This document shows positions 44,183 to 50,124 of a stretch of DNA of 50,124 nt, piece after piece (position 1 is the stretch's first letter; every line of letters starts with the position of its first letter). Under the pieces are notes generated by a model. That model had not been told where the DNA came from. It did no database searches and worked only from the letters and a program-made list of their open reading frames with translations. Both the position numbers and the translations under genes were made by a program. This DNA is from an uncultured Alphaproteobacteria bacterium (GTDB lineage Bacteria; Pseudomonadota; Alphaproteobacteria; VGEJ01): NCBI GenBank assembly GCA_913041535.1, contig CAJWJK010000012.1, forward strand, positions 1-50,124. Direction: 5' to 3'.

Positions 44183-45268
44183 CTATTTTCTTTCATCTTT
44201 CGGTAGAGGAGGGGCAAGTGCAAATCCTCCCGCTAAAATGCGTTTGCCGTGACCAAATGGCCAAGGCACTTCATGGCCACCCATTATTCCCCATGGTCGG
44301 TATATAAGAATAACAATCATTAGGACTGCTAGACCGAGTTCCTGAAACCCGCCAGGAAGAGAGAATTCAAAATTACCAAACTGAATGCCAGCCTCTACCT
44401 GTCTTAATAATTCCACAATTGTTGATACGACTATAACGCCAACAACTGCACCGGTTAAGCTTCGCTGTCCACCGACTATTAGCATTGCTAGGGATAGAAA
44501 AGTTATTCCTAACCAGAATCCATTAACAATTAAAGATCCAAGAAAGTGAGCTTGTAGAACACCTGCTATACCCATAAAAAACGCGCTTAACACAAATGCA
44601 ATTAAACGTTGGACGGGAATATTGATACCGGCCGCACGGGCTGCTACCTCGTCTTCACGCGATGATCGTAAAGCTAGGCCATATTTAGTCTGCTGGTAAA
44701 GGTATGCTGTGAATATAGCGAAGACCGTCCACCCGAGGGCAACCCACATGTTGACGTATAATGGAATGCCAACCAACGTGCTGGCACCAAACGTCCATGA
44801 GTCCCAATTCGAGTAAATCGTATAAAAGATTGCAAGTACGGCAAAAGTGGCAATTGAAGCAGCTATTCCAGAAAGACGCATGATTGGAATGCCAACGATA
44901 AAGGCAACAATAGCTGGCAATAAACCGGCCGCAATGGCGGACGGGAAAAGAGGGAACTGGTTATCAGCTAGGATGGCTGGTAAGTCCAGAGCAAAGCTTT
45001 TTTTGAACGGCGACATTGTCAACCAAGCAACTGCATATCCTCCAATTAACATGAACGCGATGTGTCCAAACGCGAGCACACCAGAGTTTCCGATAAATAT
45101 GTATAGTCCAATTACTAGCACCGTACGAATTAGTCCGTCTGTAATGGTACGGGCGACCACACTGTCGCCACTGGCCCACACAATCAGGACAATTGTTAAA
45201 ACAATGAATGAAAGGATGAGTGGGGTCCACAAAAAACGTATTATCGCGGTGATGTGACGAGAGTCCAT
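44183..45268 (-). CDS. livM: Branched-chain amino acid ABC transporter permease LivM
   Basis: A 361-residue polytopic permease. The conserved EAA-like segment is ALRSSREDEVAARAAGINI, and SLTGAVVGVIVVSTIVELLR and NSGVLAFGHIAFMLIGGYA are characteristic of LivM. It begins with ATG 45268, 13 bases after the livH stop. The stop overlaps the open frame of livG. Confidence 0.95.
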   Translation of the reverse strand: MDSRHITAIIRFLWTPLILSFIVLTIVLIVWASGDSVVARTITDGLIRTVLVIGLYIFIGNSGVLAFGHIAFMLIGGYAVAWLTMSPFKKSFALDLPAILADNQFPLFPSAIAAGLLPAIVAFIVGIPIMRLSGIAASIATFAVLAIFYTIYSNWDSWTFGASTLVGIPLYVNMWVALGWTVFAIFTAYLYQQTKYGLALRSSREDEVAARAAGINIPVQRLIAFVLSAFFMGIAGVLQAHFLGSLIVNGFWLGITFLSLAMLIVGGQRSLTGAVVGVIVVSTIVELLRQVEAGIQFGNFEFSLPGGFQELGLAVLMIVILIYRPWGIMGGHEVPWPFGHGKRILAGGFALAPPLPKDERK

Positions 45269-45281
45269 TGTGTGTAGCCCC

Positions 45282-46199
45282 TCAGACTCGCTCTTGGAGA
45301 GCTTTGACGGATACGAGGCCGCCGGGGCGAACCAAAAGAATCAATAGAACAAGGGCAAAAACCCAAGCATCATCATTCATGCGCATTTCCATCGGGAGAA
45401 TGGCTTGGAAGACAATGCTTGAAACTCCCACAACAAATCCGCCAAGTACGGCTCCTACTAAACTTCCCATTCCACCAACGACTGTGGCAACGAAAGCAAA
45501 GAGAACCAGTGGAACGCCCATCTTAAAAGAAAGCGTTCCTGTTTGTGAAACAAACAATAGTGAAACCACCGCTGCCAAAAGACCACTAATGGCAAAAGCT
45601 GCCGCGATAACGCGATTGCCACGCACACCGAGGAGTTGTGCCATGCGAAAATCCTCAGATGCAGCACGCATCTGTACCCCAATGGTCGTTTTCTTCAGAA
45701 ATAGAACAAGCAATACTAATAGCGCTAGTGTAACGCATACAGTGATGATGTGAAGTTCAGGAACTCGGATCGGACCAAGATATATTGGCTTTACCAAGTC
45801 AGGCCATAGTGGAACACCCTTAGGCCTTCCTGAGTAAACCATCAGAACCAGGTTTTGAAAAAAGAAGCTTAAAGCAAATGAAGTAATTAATAGAATTGAA
45901 GGGTCAGCCGTTCGCAAGGGTCGAAAAGCTATACGTTCAGAGGCTAATGCCACTACGATCAGAATAGCAATAACACTTATTACCAGGATAGGCGCGGGCC
46001 AAACTCCGATAAACATCATTGCCGCATCGGCTGCTGATGGCACTATAAGTGCGTAAGCGCCAAGCATGATGAAATCTCCATGCGCGAAATTAATCAATCG
46101 CATGATCCCAAAGATCAGACCAATACCAAGGGCAGTGAGTGCTAGTAGACTTCCCAAACTAATAGCATCGACGGCGATCTGAACAATTAACTGCAGCAC
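45282..46199 (-). CDS. livH: Branched-chain amino acid ABC transporter permease LivH
   Basis: A 305-residue permease with eight or so helices. LTALGIGLIFGIMRLINFAHGDFIMLGAYA is the LivH entry in part, and MRAASEDFRMAQLLGVRGNRVIA is the EAA loop. The start is GTG 46199 with AGGAG eight bases upstream. It is the first gene of the unit. No LivJ/LivK binding protein gene is in the window; it must be encoded elsewhere. Confidence 0.95.
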   Translation of the reverse strand: MLQLIVQIAVDAISLGSLLALTALGIGLIFGIMRLINFAHGDFIMLGAYALIVPSAADAAMMFIGVWPAPILVISVIAILIVVALASERIAFRPLRTADPSILLITSFALSFFFQNLVLMVYSGRPKGVPLWPDLVKPIYLGPIRVPELHIITVCVTLALLVLLVLFLKKTTIGVQMRAASEDFRMAQLLGVRGNRVIAAAFAISGLLAAVVSLLFVSQTGTLSFKMGVPLVLFAFVATVVGGMGSLVGAVLGGFVVGVSSIVFQAILPMEMRMNDDAWVFALVLLILLVRPGGLVSVKALQERV

Positions 46200-46292
46200 C
46201 TATATATCTCCTGGTATCCTAAAGGATGTAACGGTGTTTAATGCACAGAACTGTGTAACCATTTTTTCACTTATGTTAAACCGCTCGGGTAT

Positions 46293-46302
46293 GATTGCAA
46301 TC
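46293..46302. promoter_or_regulatory. 10-bp palindrome upstream of livH
   Basis: GATTGCAATC is a perfect palindrome, 94 bp upstream of livH. It is one of three dyads in this 219-bp gap; by itself it could be chance. Confidence 0.25.
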
Positions 46303-46318
46303 TTATGCCTTTTCATTA

Positions 46319-46367
46319 TCTCTAGTAGAGACGCCAAGTTGTTGTTACGTCAAGCCATCGGATGGCT
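46319..46367 (-). promoter_or_regulatory. Candidate livH promoter flanked by two operator-like palindromes
   Basis: On the minus strand TTGACG (46353-46348) is a good -35, and TCTACT (46329-46324) 18 bp away is a weak -10. One 15-bp palindrome, AGCCATC-G-GATGGCT, at 46353-46367 abuts the -35. A second, TCTCTA-G-TAGAGA, at 46319-46331 covers the -10. Their centres are 35 bp apart. This arrangement suits a repressor or activator acting on livHMGF. Confidence 0.4.
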
Positions 46368-46418
46368 CTTCAGCGAAAATCCACCATAACACAATACATG
46401 ACGTCTATTCGTTTATAA

Positions 46419-47477
46419 TCAAAGTGCAGCAATGATCGCATTTCCGAGGTCTGAGGTTAGAGAGGTGCCCCCCATGTCTGGCGTTAGTGAATTGCCTTCC
46501 TCAACTACGATTTCTATTGCTCTAACGATAGTTCTCGCAGCATCGGATTCCCCCAGGTGTTCAAGCATCATAGCTCCTGACCAGATTTGTCCAATCGGAT
46601 TTGCGAGACCTTGGCCGGCAATGTCTGGGGCAGATCCGTGTACCGGTTCAAACATTGAGGGATAATCTCTTTCGGGGTTAATATTGGCTGATGGAGCTAT
46701 TCCAATGCTTCCAGTGACTGCTGGTCCTAAATCAGACAGTATGTCACCAAATAGATTAGAACCAACTACAACATCGAACCAGTCCGGGTTCTGAACGAAA
46801 TGAGCTGCAAGGATGTCGATATGAAATTGGTTACAAGTGATATGTGGATAGCATTTGGCTACCTCTTTAAACCGCTCGTCCCAGTAAGGCATAGTATGGA
46901 TTATTCCATTAGACTTTGTTGCGGAGGTGACATGCTTCTTCGGACGACGCTCGGCTAATCGAAACGCATAGTTAAGAATTCGGTCAACGCCAGTTCGGGT
47001 GAAAACGGATTGTTGAACCACCATTTCATTTTGGGTGCCTTCGTATAAACGCCCGCCAATATCTGAATATTCACCTTCAACATTTTCACGAACGACTACA
47101 AAGTCAATATCAACCAACTTATTTCTTGATAGAGGAGGTTGATTACCTTTCAGGAGCCGGCATGGGCGTACCACGGCGTATTGGTCAAAACCTCGCCGAA
47201 TAGGAATTAAGAGGCCCCACAAAGATATATGGTCTGGCACTGAGGGATGGCCAACGGCTCCCAAATATATAGCGTCAGAGTCAGAAAGTTCTTGCAAGGC
47301 GTTATCCGGCATCATGACGCCCGTTCGGTGGTAATAATCACACCCCCAATCGTGCCACTTCCAACTAAATGTGATCCCATAGACTTTTCCTATGGCCTCT
47401 AAAACACGAATTCCCTCTGACATCACTTCTTTTCCAATTCCGTCTCCAGGAATTGTGGCAATCACATAGTTTTTCAT
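46419..47477 (-). CDS. Tartrate dehydrogenase/decarboxylase or D-malate dehydrogenase
   Basis: A 352-residue member of the isocitrate/isopropylmalate dehydrogenase family. Markers: GDGIGKEVMSEG (cofactor), LWGLLIPIRRGFDQYAVVRPC and the RENVEGEYS substrate loop, SNLFGDILSDLGPA (Mg-binding Asp), and the ending GGTSLTSDLGNAI. The LWGLLIPIRRGFDQYA motif separates tartrate and D-malate dehydrogenases from LeuB. It oxidises and decarboxylates D-malate or (+)-tartrate with NAD, Mn or Mg and K. ATG 47477 is chosen over GTG 47480 because GGAA lies at normal distance. It lies 33 bp after mfd and before the liv genes. Confidence 0.9.
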   Translation of the reverse strand: MKNYVIATIPGDGIGKEVMSEGIRVLEAIGKVYGITFSWKWHDWGCDYYHRTGVMMPDNALQELSDSDAIYLGAVGHPSVPDHISLWGLLIPIRRGFDQYAVVRPCRLLKGNQPPLSRNKLVDIDFVVVRENVEGEYSDIGGRLYEGTQNEMVVQQSVFTRTGVDRILNYAFRLAERRPKKHVTSATKSNGIIHTMPYWDERFKEVAKCYPHITCNQFHIDILAAHFVQNPDWFDVVVGSNLFGDILSDLGPAVTGSIGIAPSANINPERDYPSMFEPVHGSAPDIAGQGLANPIGQIWSGAMMLEHLGESDAARTIVRAIEIVVEEGNSLTPDMGGTSLTSDLGNAIIAAL

Positions 47478-47510
47478 CACATTGTTCCGGTAAAAGTGAA
47501 GCGATCTGTG

Positions 47511-49952
47511 CTACACGGCCAACTTGGCAAGTTTTTGCGCTATCATTCGGATGTCTTTAAGTCGATCCGTTGTTTGCTCCCAGCTCCGCCGAAAAATCAA
47601 TTTATGATCCGCTCTTAGATTTACATAATGGGCATTAACGTTGATGTACTCAATTAATCCGGCTGGATTTGGGTATGAATTATTACGAAAGCTCAAGGTG
47701 AGACCTTTTGGGCCAGCATCGAGTTTTTCAATACTTGCAATTCGACAAAGAAACTTGATAGCAACAATCTCAAGCAGATTATTAACTTCATCTGGAAAGG
47801 GGCCAAATCGGTCAGCTAACTCATTCTTCATTTCTTCAATCTCATCAAGAGAGCTTAAGCGGGACAACCTTCGGTACAAACCGAGGCGGACCGATAGGTC
47901 TTTAACGTAAGTTTCTGGAATTAACACACCAACGCCAACAGAGATTTGCGGGGACCAGTTGTTTGATATTGCTACTTCTGTATTGGGTTCATTTGAACGT
48001 AGAGTTGTTACTGCTTCTTCTAACATCTGCTGATAGAGTTCAAAACCCACCTCACGGATATGTCCCGACTGTTCGCTTCCCAATAGATTCCCAGCGCCTC
48101 GGATATCTAAGTCGTGACTAGCTAGGCTGAATCCTGCCCCGAGTTCATCTAGCGACTGCATCACTTGCAAGCGACGTTCTGCTGTTGCGGTTGGTGAAAT
48201 ACGGGGAGACAAAGTGAGATAGGCGTAAGCGCGGCGTTTATCTCGGCCAACACGTCCCCGCAATTGATAGAGTTGCGATAGTCCGAAACGGTCCGCGCGA
48301 TACACTATCAGTGTATTTGCATCGGGTAGGTCGAGGCCCGATTCAACAATATTTGTAGAAAGTAAAATATCGACTCTATTTTCATAGAATGAGTGCATGA
48401 CTGAATCTAGTTCTCCTGGCGTCAGTTGGCCATGTGCAATACCAACAGAAAGTTCGGGCACCCATTCTTTGAGGAAACTTTCGGCATCCTTAATGTCTGA
48501 TATACGGGGGCAGACAAAAAAACTTTGACCTTGGCGTCGATTTTCACGAATTAACGCGTCCCGAATGGACATTGGGTCAAATGGCAAAATAAATGTGTGT
48601 ATGGATAGCCGATCTACGGGAGGTGTAGCAATTAGACTCAACTCGCGTATACCGCTCATAGCCATTTGCAATGTTCTTGGAATGGGTGTGGCAGTTAGTG
48701 TAAGTACATGAACATTATTTCGAAGCGTTTTTAGTCGCTCTTTGTGAATTACACCAAACTTCTGTTCCTCATCCACAATTACCAAGGCTAAATTGGCAAA
48801 ATTGATCGTTTTTCCCAACAGCGAGTGAGTTCCAATGATAATGTCAATTTCGCCGCTAGCAATTCCTTGCCGGGTCTCTCTTGCTTCACTGCTTCCGACC
48901 AATCGAGATAATTGAGCTATACGAATAGGCAGGCCAGAAAACCGATTTCTAAACGTATGCAGGTGTTGACGGCACAACAATGTAGTCGGAGTGATTATAG
49001 CGACTTGTTGTCCATTCATAGCGATAGCATATGCGGTCCTTAGGGCCACCTCAGTCTTTCCGAATCCAACGTCACCACAGATTAGGCGATCAAGTGGTTT
49101 CCCTGTAGCTAAGTCATCGAATACGTCTGCTATAGCATTTATTTGGTCTTCGGTTTCGTGATATGGGAAGCGGGCGCAAAACTCTTGATAGGGATCTATT
49201 GCTAACTTCACGGGCGGTAGTTCGCGTATCGATCTTTCGGCGGCAACTTTAATAAGTTCACCTGCAATTTTCCGTATTCTTTGCTTGGCTTTAGCTTTTC
49301 TGGCTTGCCAGGCAGCGCCTCCAAGTTTGTCGAGAGGGGCTGTTGTGTCGGGCGAACCGTAACGCGAGAGCACTTCAATATTTTCAACTGGAACCAGCAA
49401 TTTATCTCCCCCTTCGTATGTAATACATAAGCAATCGTGGGGAGCTGCGTTAACATCAATCGTTTGTAGGCCAATGTATCGACCAATACCATGGTCGATA
49501 TGTACCACAAGGTCACCTTGGCTCACGCTCGATAATTCACTGATAAAGTGCTCTGCGCGTCGGGGGCGTCTCGGGGTTCTGTTGATTCTTGGGCCGAGGA
49601 TATCCTGCTCACCAATTACTGCAAATTTGTTGGTCACAAAGCCTTGCTTTAACGCCAATAAGGCTAGGCCAATTTGAGCGTTGGAAAGATTTAATGCCTC
49701 ATGCCAATTATTGACTGCAACGGTATTATGGATGCCGTTTTTGGTAAGCATGCGTTGAAGTCGATTCCGACTTGACTCGGTATGGCTAGCTACAATGACT
49801 TTCTTAGTATCCGTATGGAGTATGCCTATGTGTTTCTTGAGTGCGTGAAAGCAGTCTGTTGATGTATTAGTAGTCTCAGCGAAGAAATTGTAGCCCGGCT
49901 GGCCACCAATATTTATTGTCCGTCCAGAATTGGGTGTCTTGAAGGGGGTTAT
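47511..49952 (-). CDS. mfd: Transcription-repair coupling factor, N-terminally truncated at the window's right
   Basis: Homology runs from 49952 to the stop at 47511, about 813 residues, where full Mfd has about 1150. Present are the end of the N-terminal module, the RNA polymerase-binding domain (HIDHGIGRYIGLQ, YEGGDKLLVPVE), the translocase with Walker A GDVGFGKTE and DEEQ box, and motifs FVCPRISD, STNIVESGLDLP, QLRGRVGRDKRRAYAYL, and the C-terminal TRCF domain. The first in-frame ATG is 49751, but the frame stays open and Mfd-like (INIGGQPGYNFFAE) to 49952, then meets TGA at 49983-49985. Mfd removes stalled polymerase and recruits UvrA. The missing ~340 residues (UvrB-like module) mean that this copy is cut by the adjacent join. 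Confidence 0.88.
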   Translation of the reverse strand: MTPFKTPNSGRTINIGGQPGYNFFAETTNTSTDCFHALKKHIGILHTDTKKVIVASHTESSRNRLQRMLTKNGIHNTVAVNNWHEALNLSNAQIGLALLALKQGFVTNKFAVIGEQDILGPRINRTPRRPRRAEHFISELSSVSQGDLVVHIDHGIGRYIGLQTIDVNAAPHDCLCITYEGGDKLLVPVENIEVLSRYGSPDTTAPLDKLGGAAWQARKAKAKQRIRKIAGELIKVAAERSIRELPPVKLAIDPYQEFCARFPYHETEDQINAIADVFDDLATGKPLDRLICGDVGFGKTEVALRTAYAIAMNGQQVAIITPTTLLCRQHLHTFRNRFSGLPIRIAQLSRLVGSSEARETRQGIASGEIDIIIGTHSLLGKTINFANLALVIVDEEQKFGVIHKERLKTLRNNVHVLTLTATPIPRTLQMAMSGIRELSLIATPPVDRLSIHTFILPFDPMSIRDALIRENRRQGQSFFVCPRISDIKDAESFLKEWVPELSVGIAHGQLTPGELDSVMHSFYENRVDILLSTNIVESGLDLPDANTLIVYRADRFGLSQLYQLRGRVGRDKRRAYAYLTLSPRISPTATAERRLQVMQSLDELGAGFSLASHDLDIRGAGNLLGSEQSGHIREVGFELYQQMLEEAVTTLRSNEPNTEVAISNNWSPQISVGVGVLIPETYVKDLSVRLGLYRRLSRLSSLDEIEEMKNELADRFGPFPDEVNNLLEIVAIKFLCRIASIEKLDAGPKGLTLSFRNNSYPNPAGLIEYINVNAHYVNLRADHKLIFRRSWEQTTDRLKDIRMIAQKLAKLAV

Positions 49953-50124
49953 TGTTGCGACGCTCCGTTGTTCCGAGTCCCATCAACATACCGCATGGCA
50001 ACATTTCTTGCCAACGGGGCCAGTAGCGTTTTTGCCGCTGGCAGACTCACAAGAACTATCGATTGTATGGAGTGCTGAAACACAGGAAACAGCGCGTTTA
50101 ATGGCCATGGATGAACCAGCATTT
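49948..50124 (+). CDS. UbiH/UbiF-type FAD monooxygenase, internal fragment
   Basis: Read on the plus strand, 59 codons to the window end give VIVATLRCSESH, AWQHFLPTGPVAFLPLAD and SIVWSAETQETARLMAMD, the well-known middle of UbiH/UbiF/VisC-family ubiquinone hydroxylases (the 'QRFLPTGPxAFLPL' motif). The stretch before GVIVATL should hold the FAD-binding N-terminal half, but instead the sequence reads as minus-strand mfd. So the gene lacks its first ~170 residues and continues beyond the window. The family member (UbiH, UbiF, or UbiL) cannot be told. Confidence 0.7.

Noticed and set aside
45268-45753. 161-residue plus-strand frame
   Set aside because: Antisense to livH, a certain gene; Arg/Thr-rich shadow composition.
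46242-46253. CACAG/CTGTG stem followed by a T-run as a terminator
   Set aside because: The stem has only five pairs with a two-base loop, and the T-run is on the plus strand, where no gene ends.

Overview
This window is chromosomal DNA from an alphaproteobacterium of moderate GC content, most plausibly a free-living (perhaps marine) heterotroph. The lineage call rests on four things: a mitochondrial-type NDUFS4-like complex I accessory subunit between two tRNA genes, an AapJQMP general amino-acid transporter beside metC, a coxSLMDEF-type molybdenum hydroxylase cluster, and a split Mrp antiporter operon with several MrpD-like subunits. No insertion sequence, CRISPR array, rRNA or replication origin was seen. 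Genus-level placement cannot be made by eye.

Layout. 1-785: two small minus-strand genes of phage-like character, one running off the left edge, then about 640 bp of non-coding DNA rich in inverted repeats. 1426-5775: argC, an OmpA-domain lipoprotein, recJ and tRNA-Glu. 5803-8783: a DUF938 methyltransferase, a class III aminotransferase and a periplasmic Sel1-repeat protein. 8789-18575 (all minus strand): a molybdenum hydroxylase island. In transcription order it holds coxG, coxS, coxL, coxM, coxD, coxE, two XdhC/CoxI-type genes, a molybdopterin-binding/MocA fusion and a NifU-like gene. 18788-26108 (minus): an Mrp-type cation/proton antiporter operon (E, F, G, DUF4040, B, C, D, D, small membrane protein, D). 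26286-28366: double cold-shock protein, DUF192 protein, hotdog thioesterase, tRNA-Pro, NDUFS4-like gene, tRNA-Arg. 28412-33654 (minus): peroxiredoxin-like gene, modC-modB-modA, hisI, metC. 33862-38050: aapJQMP. 38074-41214 (minus): an overlapping set transcribed cysK, alaX, sseA, GNAT. 41451-42629: hspQ and a short-chain dehydrogenase. 42667-46199 (minus): livH-livM-livG-livF without a binding-protein gene. 46419-49952 (minus): a tartrate/D-malate dehydrogenase and mfd.

How the genes fit together. ModABC imports molybdate. The MocA fusion and XdhC-type proteins probably mature and insert the cofactor, CoxD/CoxE help assemble the enzyme, and CoxSLM is the enzyme itself. Its active-site loop (AVRGAGR) and S-L-M gene order fit the form II-like group rather than proven CO dehydrogenases, so the substrate is unknown. 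The two amino-acid ABC systems, the aminotransferase and the sulfur genes point to a life built on scavenging organic nitrogen and sulfur compounds. The Mrp operon would couple ion and proton gradients.

Two places deserve most care. At the right edge the minus-strand mfd frame is cut off at about 49950, missing its N-terminal third. The last ~180 bp read on the plus strand as the interior of a UbiH-type monooxygenase, also without its N-terminus. This is an inversion breakpoint or a chimeric join. In the Mrp operon, the DUF4040 gene has its first membrane helix encoded upstream of any standard start codon, which suggests initiation at a rare codon such as ATA overlapping the mrpG stop, or a base error.
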